NCBI GenBank assembly: GCA_947458985.1
Contig: CANHBA010000057.1
Span: forward strand, 1-12,248
Direction of reading: 5' to 3'
DNA: 12,248 nucleotides
Origin: Flavobacteriales bacterium
Lineage (GTDB): Bacteria; Bacteroidota; Bacteroidia; Flavobacteriales_D; Crocinitomicaceae
A program made the translations under genes and the position numbers. How positions within the stretch are numbered: the stretch's first letter is position 1; each line of letters opens with the position of its first letter. This document shows positions 1 to 7,749 of the stretch, one piece after another. A model generated the notes under the pieces. That model had not been told where the DNA came from. It ran no database searches and saw nothing but the letters and a program-made list of their open reading frames with translations.

Positions 1-1
1 A

Positions 2-1243
2 CATATTCGGATCACAGGAGAGCCACTACTCATGCTCAACCTGATCGAACGCAAGTTTGTCATTTTTGGACAAGTCTTTTGGCCTCAGGATATGTACATT
101 TTTGCCGTACTACTCATTCTAGCGGTGGTATTTGTGATCCTTTTCACAATCATTTACGGCCGTATTTTTTGCGGTTGGGTTTGCCCACAGACCATATTTA
201 TGGAAATGGTGTTTCGCCGTATCGAATATTTAATCGAAGGTGATGCCGCCCAACAACGCCAGCTCGACCAAGCGCCATGGGATGCAAAGAAAATTTTCAA
301 AAAAGTAAGTAAACACATCATTTTTTGGCTACTCTCCTTTCTAATAGCCAATACATTTTTAGCCTATATTATTGGCTCAGATGCGCTTTGGCAAATTCAA
401 ACAGATCCACTTGGCAGGCATTTAGGTGGTTTGATTGCCATCGTTATTTTCACCTATGCATTTTACGGCGTATTTGCTTTTTTACGAGAACAAGTCTGCA
501 CAACTATTTGTCCATATGGTCGCTTACAGGGAGTGCTACTCGATCAAAACTCAATGGTGGTTGCGTATGACCACGTTAGGGGTGAAAATCGCGCTAAAAT
601 CAAAAAAGGTGAAGACCGCCAAGAAGCTCAAAAAGGAGCTTGTATCGATTGCTTTCAATGCGTGCAAGTCTGCCCAACAGGCATAGACATCAGAAACGGA
701 ACGCAACTCGAATGCATTAATTGTACCGCATGTATTGACGCCTGTGACCACATGATGGATGCAGTTGGTCAGGAGAAAGGATTGGTGCGCTTTGTATCAG
801 AGGAAGGAATCAGAACTAGAAAACCTTTTGAATGGACCTGTCGCGTAAAAGCTTACTCTATCTTATTAATCGCATTGTTTCTCACCCTTTTACTATTAAT
901 ATTGACAAGAGAAGATTTCCAAACCACGCTGATACGCCAACGAGGCTCTACCTATCAAATGGATGAACACGGACACATAACTAATATTTATGAGGTAAAC
1001 TTGCTCAATAAAACGCATCAGTCCTTCAAAGTTAGTTTCCGTCTGGAAAATCACCACGGCGAAATTCAGACGGTCAGAGAAAAATTAGTACTCCAACCAG
1101 AGACCGAACTCAAAGAGCGTTTGATCATTCGCTATCCCAGGACTTACTTTGGAAATGGTAGCAAAAAAATCAAAGTGCACATCTACGGCAACGGCAAAAA
1201 AATCCAAACCGTCAAAACCAAATTCATCGGACCAATACTTTAA
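2..1243 (+). CDS. ccoG: Cytochrome c oxidase accessory protein CcoG (FixG/RdxA family), 5' end cut by window
   Basis: Membrane iron-sulfur protein needed for assembly of cbb3-type cytochrome oxidase; the family is linked to copper reduction or handling during maturation. The reading frame is open to the left edge, and residues before the first ATG (position 32) still read like the family, so the true start lies upstream. Numbering from that ATG: a membrane segment at about 23-43 leads into the CGWVCPQT motif (C47, C51). Further membrane segments lie near 96-116 and 133-151, followed by C156 and C160. Two ferredoxin-like 4Fe-4S motifs follow: C204/C207/C210/C214 and C228/C231/C234/C238. Another helix is at about 274-292, and the last 100 residues form the Ig-like FixG C-terminal domain. 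All cluster cysteines are present. Only three bases separate it from ccoH. Identification is firm. Confidence 0.96.
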   Translation, partial: HIRITGEPLLMLNLIERKFVIFGQVFWPQDMYIFAVLLILAVVFVILFTIIYGRIFCGWVCPQTIFMEMVFRRIEYLIEGDAAQQRQLDQAPWDAKKIFKKVSKHIIFWLLSFLIANTFLAYIIGSDALWQIQTDPLGRHLGGLIAIVIFTYAFYGVFAFLREQVCTTICPYGRLQGVLLDQNSMVVAYDHVRGENRAKIKKGEDRQEAQKGACIDCFQCVQVCPTGIDIRNGTQLECINCTACIDACDHMMDAVGQEKGLVRFVSEEGIRTRKPFEWTCRVKAYSILLIALFLTLLLLILTREDFQTTLIRQRGSTYQMDEHGHITNIYEVNLLNKTHQSFKVSFRLENHHGEIQTVREKLVLQPETELKERLIIRYPRTYFGNGSKKIKVHIYGNGKKIQTVKTKFIGPIL

Positions 1244-1246
1244 CAT

Positions 1247-1666
1247 ATGAGCTTTAGAAACGCAGTAATTATAGCCATGATCGCCTTTGTGGTCTTTATC
1301 AGCTACATGGTAGTGGTCATCACCAATGAATCTTCTGAATTGATTGCCGAAGATTATTATGAACAAGAACAAACCATTGATGCCGACATGACTGCTCAAA
1401 AAAGAGCACAAGAAGCAGGTTTACCTATCCTATTTAAGGAACAAGACGGCCACCTTTGTTTTGAGACCAACAGCAAACAAGAAATCACCAAGCTTCATGT
1501 TTCATTTATGTGCTACAATGATAAAAACAGTGATCTAGAACTCGATCTCAAAATCGGCGCTCGCTTTCCAGTAGCCCAGCTTAAAAAAGGTGCTTACGCC
1601 CTTTCAATTCGCTACCAAATCAAGGGAGAAACCTATCTTCAGCAAACTAGTTATATGCGCAAATGA
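1247..1666 (+). CDS. ccoH: FixH/CcoH family cbb3 oxidase assembly protein
   Basis: 139-residue protein with one N-terminal membrane helix (about residues 6-26) and a small soluble domain expected on the periplasmic side. The DYYEQE motif just after the helix (residues about 36-41) matches the conserved stretch of the FixH family, whose members stabilise or assist assembly of the cbb3 oxidase. Sequence conservation in this family is low, so the call rests on size, topology, this motif and the position between ccoG and a TauE/SafE-like gene. The ATG lies three bases after the ccoG stop, and the stop overlaps the next start as ATGA, so the three genes are probably translated from one message. 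No copper-binding motif is obvious. Confidence 0.88.
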   Translation: MSFRNAVIIAMIAFVVFISYMVVVITNESSELIAEDYYEQEQTIDADMTAQKRAQEAGLPILFKEQDGHLCFETNSKQEITKLHVSFMCYNDKNSDLELDLKIGARFPVAQLKKGAYALSIRYQIKGETYLQQTSYMRK

Positions 1667-2385
1667 TTTTTCATTTCATTGTTGCATTCCTCATCGGTCT
1701 TCAAGCAACGCTGCATTGCGTGGGCATGTGTGGCCCCTTGGCCCTTGCTGCCCCTATAGATCGGCGCACACGCAGCAGTGCCTTATGGGGTAGCCTGAGT
1801 TATAATCTTGGAAGAATCAGTACTTATACTTATCTGGGATTTCTACTCGGTTTGATTGGCCTCAGCTCTATTTTAATCAATGGCGTTCAAGTCATCAGTG
1901 TGCTTTCTGGCCTTCTTTTTATCAGTTCTGCGCTTTTGGGTTCTATAGAGACTTGGGGTTTGATGCGACCCATTACCGCTTTGATTGGCCAACTCAATTC
2001 CAGCCTTTTTCCGCGTGTTAAAAAAGTCCCAGCCTCATTTAGACCGTACTTATTTGGCTTACTCAACGGTCTTTTACCGTGTGGAATGGTCTATTTAGCC
2101 CTGATCTATTCCTTTTCAAGTGCGAACCTATTTGAAAGCATACTGAGCATGTTCTTTTTTGGCTTAGGTACTTTACCTGTACTGTTTTTCATTCCTATAA
2201 TAGGCCAAGAGAAATTCTATGCATTCTTTCCAAGAAATACTCAAAAAGTCCTATTGGCGTTAATAGGATTTTTACTGATCCTAAGAGGTCTTGGTTTAGG
2301 TATCCCCTATTTAAGCCCGCGTATTGAACAACCAAGCGAACCTCACACCCAACCATCCATTGAATGTTGTGCCATCCAAAAATGA
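1663..2385 (+). CDS. Sulfite exporter TauE/SafE-like (DsbD_2-type) membrane protein of the cco cluster
   Basis: 240-residue polytopic membrane protein with about six hydrophobic segments. Two signatures define the family: HCVGMCGP near the N terminus (C19 and C23 in the first helix) and LNGLLPCGMVY (C140) in the middle, which resemble the half-repeat cysteine motifs of DsbD/CcdA-type transporters. The automatic family name, sulfite exporter, is probably misleading here. Genes of this type commonly follow ccoH in Bacteroidota, which suggests a role in copper or thiol transport for cbb3 oxidase maturation; that is inference from context. The tail ends in ECCAIQK (C235, C236), a possible metal-binding or redox pair. 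The start overlaps the ccoH stop (ATGA), implying translational coupling. No CcoI-type copper ATPase gene or ccoS is visible in this window. Confidence 0.85.
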   Translation: MIFHFIVAFLIGLQATLHCVGMCGPLALAAPIDRRTRSSALWGSLSYNLGRISTYTYLGFLLGLIGLSSILINGVQVISVLSGLLFISSALLGSIETWGLMRPITALIGQLNSSLFPRVKKVPASFRPYLFGLLNGLLPCGMVYLALIYSFSSANLFESILSMFFFGLGTLPVLFFIPIIGQEKFYAFFPRNTQKVLLALIGFLLILRGLGLGIPYLSPRIEQPSEPHTQPSIECCAIQK

Positions 2386-2439
2386 ACATACACACTCGCT
2401 TATAAAGTCACATGCTGTAATCAAAAATCTAGGCAAAAA

Positions 2440-2463
2440 AAAAGGAGACCGAAGTCTCCTTTT
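2440..2463 (-). terminator. Rho-independent terminator, mainly for the minus-strand propeller gene
   Basis: A perfect six-base GC-rich stem, GGAGAC (2444-2449) with GTCTCC (2454-2459), is extended by four A:T pairs. Read on the minus strand the loop is UUCG closed by C:G, a very stable tetraloop, and it is followed by a run of nine T (complement of 2435-2443). It lies 18 bases past the stop of the secreted-protein gene. On the plus strand the same hairpin has four T after it, so it may also terminate the cco transcript. Confidence 0.9.
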
Positions 2464-2480
2464 ATAGCTATTAAGCAAGC

Positions 2481-5399
2481 TTACATTTTAATGAACTTAG
2501 CAGTGTCGGTTTGCTTACCTGAACTGAACTTAACGATGTAAGTACCAGTTGGTAGGTCAGAACCTTCGATGCTGATTTCTTGTGTGCCGTCAGACATTTG
2601 CATGGTTTTAGACCAAACCAAACGACCTGTGATGGAATATACCTGAACCTCTACTTTACCACTTTGAGCCAATTCGAAAGCAAGGGTGGTGTTGTCGCGG
2701 GTTGGGTTCGGATAAGTGCGTAATTTGGTTTTGAATTGGCCACCTGGTGTACCTGTGTTATTGTTGGTACCGAGGTATTGGGTTGTTCTCCAGATACCAC
2801 GACCAAATGTACCGAGGTAGATTTCTCCTGGACGACCGTTTCCTTCGTCAAAAGAACGCCAGTTTTGACGCACTTCGTAAACAGGTGTGCCTTCGAAACC
2901 AGTAGATGCGTTTTCCCAAGTTGCGCCGCCGTTTTCAGAAACCCAAGCACCGTTAGATGTACCTACAACAAGGATGTCTGGATCGTTGCGATCGATGATA
3001 CCATCATAGGTTGCAATACCAGAAACAATAGCACCTAAGTTGGTGAAGGTAGGAGTTGCTGCTGTAGCGTTGTTGGTGCGCTTGTTGGTACCGTTGAATC
3101 CTGCAAAACAAACGAGGTCGTTGGCGTTGTTTGGATTGACTGCGATCCCTTCATATGAGGTATTGGTGATTTTGGTAAGGGTTGTTCCGGTTGGTGGTGT
3201 GGTTGTTGCACCTTGCGTTACGTAACCAGCTTTTGAAGCGAAATCAGGGTCACTGGTATAGATACTACCCAAGCCATTTAAGCGCCAAACACCGTTACCT
3301 GAACTGATGTAACAATTGTTGAGGTCGCGAGAAAATTCGACGTCTACAGAATTAAAGGTGCCGCCACCAATACCTTTTGCAATACATAACCATCCTGGAT
3401 TGGTAACTGAGAAACGTGCAGCATTGCGGGTTGCCCATAGCTCACCACCATTGGCATTGACGTAAACCAAGAACCATGATTGGTAAGGATCGGCAATGCG
3501 AAGGGTATCCCAAGATACATTGAAGATAACGGTATCTGTACCCATTTCTACGGTTTCACCTGTTGCGTTGTTGATACCAAAATTAACGTTGTTTACAGTT
3601 AATGAAGGATCGTAGTATAGGGTGTCGTCAAAATACAAAGCAGTTGGCGCTGAAGTAGTGATGGTGTCACCAGATGCCAATGATGGAATACGAAGCATTG
3701 CTCCTGCTGCATAATTCTTTTTAGGAATAAAGGTGACAGAATCTTCTGAATTTGGATCAAAATATTCAGCAAAGAAAAGTTCGGTATGGAAAGGGTGATT
3801 CGGACTACCGTCTGTTCCTGGAGGGTCGTAGGTACCTGGAAGGTTCGGGCTGAAGTTAGTCCAGTTGACACCGCGGTCTCCAGAGCGAGAGATACTGTTA
3901 TAGTAAATAGAGGAGAACATAACGCTCGGGTTGAAGAAAGAGATTTCGCACTCGAAACCGTCACCTCCGTTTACTTCGCGGAATTCATGGTAAGTAGAAA
4001 GACTGAAATCGTTGTAAAGTGTTCCGTTGTCTTGGGTACCTCCCATTACGCGCCCACCCGCATCAAATGCGATACCGTAGAATTGGGTAACGTTGTAACC
4101 ACGGTTCGCCGGGAACCAAGATTGACCTTTGTTGTTAGAAACACCAACACCACCATCGTTACCAACATAAAGACGGTTGTTGTTGTCCCATTTCATTTCG
4201 TGGTTGTCGGCGTGCACATATGTTGGTGAACTTGGATTGACAAACCAAAGTGAAATTTTTTCAAAACCTCCTGATGGCGGGTTGTTAACGGTTTGTTTCC
4301 ATTCCCAAACATCGATACCGCCAATAAGAAGGCGCTCGTTGTCGGTAGGGTCGACAGAAAGGATGCTGTTGTATGTACCTTGATCGCGGTAGATATCAAA
4401 CTCATTTGGCGGACCAGATGCACCTACAAATTGATTCCAAGTTTGCCCGTTGTCGTGAGAAACGTGCATAGATAATAGGTTGGAATTGGTACGGGTTGCA
4501 TAAAGGGAATATGCACCATTGTTTTGAGTTGGAGAGATGGCATATTCAATGCGCGCAGCACCAGTTGGAACTAAGTTGTTGGCACTTGTACCTGATTTGT
4601 CTGTGAAAGAGTTACCACCATCGGTAGAAACGTATGTTTTGTTGGCAGCATAGGCAGCAACGATGACTTGACCGTTTTTAGAAACTTGTAGTGCAAAGCA
4701 ACCACCTGAAGCACCGGTAACACTCGTGAGCGAAGCATCGCCTACTTGCCATTTTTTAAGGCCTGAAGCAGTTGCTAACCAAACAAAGTTGTCAGCATCA
4801 GAACTTCCTACTTCAGTACAGCTTGTTGTGCCGGGGATTTTGGTGAATGTTGCTCCGAAATCTGTAGAGTACCAAACACCATTACCACCCCAACCTTCGT
4901 CGTTAGAACCTGTAGCAACATACAATGTGTTGTCTGGGGTCATGGTCATGCTGGAAATAAATGGGTTTCCGCCAGCCTCTACATACGGAAGCACACGCTC
5001 CCAAAAGTTTCCTTTATTGTTAGAAACAAATAAACCACCCGATACACCACCTGCCCATACGCGGTTGATATTAGAGCGATCAATGCAAATGGCACGGGTA
5101 CGACCACCGATGTTGTCTGGACCTAATGATTCAAAAACAATAGATTTGGAGGTTCCTTTTTTGCGAATTTCGGACTCGATTTGCGCTAAGGTCTCGCTAG
5201 AAACTGGTTCGCCGGTATTGACATCGATGTAACGTGCTTTTAACCACGCGATGGCATCGGTTGAACGACCTTCTTTGAGAATTGATAAGCCTGCTTGACT
5301 GTAAAGAGCCGTTTTGGGCAAGAATTGGTAAGCGGTGAATGCAAGTGCAAAAACACCCGCAACTATCAGAGAACCAAATACATATACCTTTTTATTCAT
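2481..5399 (-). CDS. Large secreted Asp-box beta-propeller protein with T9SS C-terminal sorting domain
   Basis: 972 residues from the ATG at 5399; an in-frame TTG two codons upstream (5405) is a less likely start. Residues 5-24 are a hydrophobic signal sequence. A GPDNIGGRTR motif (93-102) opens a sortilin/VPS10-like repeat region with Asp-box turns (S-x-D/N-x-G-x-x-F/W) near 126-133, 178-185, 258-265, 314-321, 421-428, 505-513 and 821-828, and closes with FGRGIW (865-870), so probably two propellers. Residues about 540-660 carry no Asp box and may be an inserted domain. The end, from YPNPTRDN (896-903) through LPTGTYIVKF (949-958), is a type A Por sorting domain, so the protein should cross the outer membrane by T9SS and be surface-bound or released. 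No catalytic residues can be assigned. It is probably monocistronic, with its own terminator. Confidence 0.9.
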   Translation of the reverse strand: MNKKVYVFGSLIVAGVFALAFTAYQFLPKTALYSQAGLSILKEGRSTDAIAWLKARYIDVNTGEPVSSETLAQIESEIRKKGTSKSIVFESLGPDNIGGRTRAICIDRSNINRVWAGGVSGGLFVSNNKGNFWERVLPYVEAGGNPFISSMTMTPDNTLYVATGSNDEGWGGNGVWYSTDFGATFTKIPGTTSCTEVGSSDADNFVWLATASGLKKWQVGDASLTSVTGASGGCFALQVSKNGQVIVAAYAANKTYVSTDGGNSFTDKSGTSANNLVPTGAARIEYAISPTQNNGAYSLYATRTNSNLLSMHVSHDNGQTWNQFVGASGPPNEFDIYRDQGTYNSILSVDPTDNERLLIGGIDVWEWKQTVNNPPSGGFEKISLWFVNPSSPTYVHADNHEMKWDNNNRLYVGNDGGVGVSNNKGQSWFPANRGYNVTQFYGIAFDAGGRVMGGTQDNGTLYNDFSLSTYHEFREVNGGDGFECEISFFNPSVMFSSIYYNSISRSGDRGVNWTNFSPNLPGTYDPPGTDGSPNHPFHTELFFAEYFDPNSEDSVTFIPKKNYAAGAMLRIPSLASGDTITTSAPTALYFDDTLYYDPSLTVNNVNFGINNATGETVEMGTDTVIFNVSWDTLRIADPYQSWFLVYVNANGGELWATRNAARFSVTNPGWLCIAKGIGGGTFNSVDVEFSRDLNNCYISSGNGVWRLNGLGSIYTSDPDFASKAGYVTQGATTTPPTGTTLTKITNTSYEGIAVNPNNANDLVCFAGFNGTNKRTNNATAATPTFTNLGAIVSGIATYDGIIDRNDPDILVVGTSNGAWVSENGGATWENASTGFEGTPVYEVRQNWRSFDEGNGRPGEIYLGTFGRGIWRTTQYLGTNNNTGTPGGQFKTKLRTYPNPTRDNTTLAFELAQSGKVEVQVYSITGRLVWSKTMQMSDGTQEISIEGSDLPTGTYIVKFSSGKQTDTAKFIKM

Positions 5400-5432
5400 A
5401 TACAAATTATTAATAGTGCATGATTAGTGAGC

Positions 5433-5466
5433 CAAATTAAGAAATATTCTCTTAATAATGAGTCAA
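5433..5466 (-). promoter_or_regulatory. Candidate promoter/operator upstream of the secreted propeller gene
   Basis: The 127-base gap between lipA and the propeller gene is AT-rich. It holds a perfect inverted repeat, ATTAAGA (5436-5442) and TCTTAAT (5450-5456), separated by seven bases. On the minus strand TTAATTTG (5440-5433) matches seven of eight bases of the Bacteroidota -7 box TAnnTTTG, and a TTG lies 23 bases upstream of it, slightly far for a -33 element. The box overlaps one arm of the repeat. In AT-rich DNA such matches arise by chance, so this is a weak call. Confidence 0.28.
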
Positions 5467-5526
5467 GAACGTTGGCAATTACACAATTTTTAGCATAAAA
5501 TTTTGTTAACTGCGTTTTTGATTTTT

Positions 5527-6387
5527 TTATTGATCAAATAAATGTTTTTCGGCATGGTACGACGAACGCACCAGTGGACCACTTTCGACAAAACGAAAAC
5601 CCATTTCTAGGCCTAGTTTCTGATAAAAAGCGAATTTTTCAGGCTCGATAAACTCGGCGACCGGTAAATGCTTGGGGGTTGGTTGGAGGTATTGCCCAAG
5701 CGTAAGGATATCGACATTGACCGCTCTTAAATCTTGCATGGTTTCGATGACTTCTTGTTCGGTCTCGCCTAGGCCTAACATGACGCCTGATTTGGTGCGC
5801 ATTCCGCCTTTTTTGAGTCTAAATAACACTTCCAAACTGCGGTCGTATTTCGCCTGAATGCGCACTTGCTTGGTGAGTCTTCGGACGGTTTCTAAGTTAT
5901 GAGAAACGATTTCTGGGGCAACATCGATGATCACTTGGAGGTTGTCCCAGTAACCGGCAAAATCTGGTATTAAGGTTTCGAGTGTTGTGCCCGGAGATTG
6001 CTGACGTATGGCGCGTACGGTTTGAGCCCAAATTTCGGAACCGCCGTCTTTGAGGTCGTCGCGGTCAACGGAAGTAATAACGGCATGTTTGACACCCATT
6101 ATTTTGACCGAGTTGGCGACTCTTCCAGGCTCGAACATGTCTACAGGTTCAGGCTTGCCTGTTTGCACTCCACAAAAACCACAAGAACGCGTACAAACAT
6201 TCCCGAGGATCATAAAAGTAGCCGTTCCCTCGCCCCAGCACTCGCCCATGTTCGGGCAGCTACCGCTTTCACAAATGGTGTGTAGTTTGTGTTCGTCCAC
6301 TAAGCCCCTCACCTTTCGGTAGTTTTCACCAGTGGGCAACTTGACCCGCAGCCATTTCGGTTTTTTGATTCGAGTTGTTTCTTCCAT
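5527..6387 (-). CDS. lipA: Lipoyl synthase LipA (radical SAM)
   Basis: Inserts two sulfur atoms into protein-bound octanoyl groups to make the lipoyl cofactor of 2-oxoacid dehydrogenases and the glycine cleavage system; cytosolic. Both clusters are complete: the auxiliary, sulfur-donating cluster C39-x4-C44-x5-C50 (CESGSCPNMGECW) and the radical SAM triad C65-x3-C69-x2-C72 (CTRSCGFC). The C-terminal RSSY motif (274-277), whose serine ligates the auxiliary cluster, is also present. At 286 residues it is of normal length. Its ATG overlaps the stop of the acyltransferase gene as TAATG, so it is probably made from the same message by coupled re-initiation. No lipB or lplA lies in the window. Identification is very secure. 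Confidence 0.97.
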   Translation of the reverse strand: MEETTRIKKPKWLRVKLPTGENYRKVRGLVDEHKLHTICESGSCPNMGECWGEGTATFMILGNVCTRSCGFCGVQTGKPEPVDMFEPGRVANSVKIMGVKHAVITSVDRDDLKDGGSEIWAQTVRAIRQQSPGTTLETLIPDFAGYWDNLQVIIDVAPEIVSHNLETVRRLTKQVRIQAKYDRSLEVLFRLKKGGMRTKSGVMLGLGETEQEVIETMQDLRAVNVDILTLGQYLQPTPKHLPVAEFIEPEKFAFYQKLGLEMGFRFVESGPLVRSSYHAEKHLFDQ

Positions 6388-7703
6388 TAGAATTGAAGTT
6401 TTTCCAATTGTGCAAGCACCGTATTTCGATGTTGAACAAATGATTGCAAACTTTGTGCGTTATAACGTAATGATTTCACCAACAGGGTGGTATTTTTTAT
6501 AAATAGGTAGTAACCAAGTGCGACCGGATTCAAGGCTATAAATAACAAAACCCAAATGTAGCCATCTAAGGAAATGAACGCCGACGCCAATACAAATAGC
6601 AACAGATTCCAGATAGGCAATAGCGCAAGTAGCATCCCCATTTTGGCTGAAGACCAGAAAACCTTGCGCTTGAATTTACTTTCTACAAATCGTTTGACAA
6701 AGAAGTGAGGCAAAGCAAAATGGATGAGCCCCATTAGAAAAAAGGGCAGTTGGATAAGTGCTTTAAGGAAAGTTCGGATTTTCCAATTTTTGTCCAGAGC
6801 AAACCAAAAGAGTTCGGCCTCTGACAATCCGTTTTTTTGAAGTTGATCGAAATAAGGTGCTAAATTTTCGCTTGCGAAGGAACTTAATTGGCTGTTTTGT
6901 TCGGCATTGCAGCTATTCAATTGGTCGGCAAGTTGGCGCGCATAATCCCAGCGCGCTTGCAGCGAAAGCTTGGGGTCATAGCAGGAAGCGTTCATGCCTT
7001 TGCGATTGAGCATCATGATTTGCTCGTGAAGGCGCACGTGCTCATCTGAGCGCACATGGGTAATTTGAGCTTGCATGCGGCTTTCGAGTTCGCGGTTCAG
7101 CTCTGTAATGACTTTACCTGGATTTTCTAGATAGGCATCTTTGTAATCGTTGAGCACAATTGGTTGGGCGGCAGCAATGAGTACGTCGCTGCGCAACAAA
7201 CCGGGATCTGTATAATTGATACCTATACCTTGTACTTGAATTTCGACTTTCCAGTCGAGGTCTTCTAAGGCTGTAAAACCGATGCGCATGGCTCCTTTTT
7301 TAATGGGCTTGAGCCTGCGTTCAAAAATATCGTCGGTTATACCTTCGCCAAAAATCAGCAAGTTGCGGTTGCGTGCCAAAGCTTGCGTCGCTTTTTTGAA
7401 AACCATTTTGTTTTTTTCTTGCGAATTGCCGCCGTCTTGTTGACGGTAAATGGGCAACATGTGTGCCAACCAAAAAATCGGACGCGTAAAACGATTGAAC
7501 ACATCTGAACGCGTCATGAAGTTCACAATAGGTTTGCGCAAACGAGAAACCACCAACGGGTCGAGAAACGCCGAAGGATGATTGCTCACAAATATGGTTC
7601 TGCCAAAGCGTTTTTTGCTCGGACGCACTTCCTTAATGCGTCTAAAAAACAAGCGAAAACTAAAGCCTAAACCAATCCAAAAAATAAAATACAAGGGCCT
7701 CAT
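6387..7703 (-). CDS. PlsC-like lysophospholipid/glycerol-phosphate acyltransferase family membrane protein
   Basis: 438 residues. A hydrophobic N terminus (about 3-20) is followed by an acyltransferase core: NHPSAFLDP (41-49) gives the catalytic H42 and D48, with five residues between them as in the GPAT-like/Gat1 branch rather than the four of classical PlsC. The acceptor-binding block FGEG (118-121) is followed by the R-x-K-P-x-K-x-G-A stretch near 130-138. After a polar region rich in Gln, Asn and Glu (about 180-300), three or so membrane helices lie near 314-332, 354-375 and 380-402. The likely reaction is acyl transfer to glycerol phosphate or a lysolipid at the inner membrane; the exact substrate cannot be read from sequence. 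It is the first gene of a unit with lipA and is divergent from ddl across a 46-base gap. Confidence 0.85.
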   Translation of the reverse strand: MRPLYFIFWIGLGFSFRLFFRRIKEVRPSKKRFGRTIFVSNHPSAFLDPLVVSRLRKPIVNFMTRSDVFNRFTRPIFWLAHMLPIYRQQDGGNSQEKNKMVFKKATQALARNRNLLIFGEGITDDIFERRLKPIKKGAMRIGFTALEDLDWKVEIQVQGIGINYTDPGLLRSDVLIAAAQPIVLNDYKDAYLENPGKVITELNRELESRMQAQITHVRSDEHVRLHEQIMMLNRKGMNASCYDPKLSLQARWDYARQLADQLNSCNAEQNSQLSSFASENLAPYFDQLQKNGLSEAELFWFALDKNWKIRTFLKALIQLPFFLMGLIHFALPHFFVKRFVESKFKRKVFWSSAKMGMLLALLPIWNLLLFVLASAFISLDGYIWVLLFIALNPVALGYYLFIKNTTLLVKSLRYNAQSLQSFVQHRNTVLAQLEKLQF

Positions 7704-7706
7704 GCT

Positions 7707-7735
7707 GCGAAATTACCAATTTTAGATAATTTCGC
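7707..7735. promoter_or_regulatory. Perfect 9-bp inverted repeat in the divergent acyltransferase/ddl promoter gap
   Basis: The arms GCGAAATTA (7707-7715) and TAATTTCGC (7727-7735) are perfect reverse complements with an 11-base spacer, nearly filling the 46-base gap. Each arm contains TAATTTCG on one strand, a seven-of-eight match to the Bacteroidota -7 box TAnnTTTG, pointing outward toward each gene. It could be a dimeric regulator site or simply two back-to-back -7 elements. The left arm ends only three bases before the acyltransferase ATG, which would leave almost no leader. Confidence 0.45.
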
Positions 7736-7749
7736 CCTAAAATAAACGC

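Noticed and set aside
1085..1411. Minus-strand 108-codon open frame across the ccoG/ccoH junction
   Set aside because: It is antisense to two well-supported genes, and its His/Asp/Phe-rich translation looks like a shadow.
3786..5232. Long plus-strand open frames (147 and 168 codons) opposite the propeller gene
   Set aside because: They mirror the codon bias of the minus-strand gene and their translations show no recognisable domain or plausible start context.
5400..5405. Longer form of the propeller protein starting two codons upstream of the chosen ATG
   Set aside because: The codon at 5405 is TTG, and the ATG at 5399 begins a typical Met-Asn-Lys-Lys signal sequence.
5517..5538. Inverted repeat TTTGAT/ATCAAA at the lipA stop codon as a terminator
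   Set aside because: The stem is AT-rich and weak, and no T run follows it on the minus strand.
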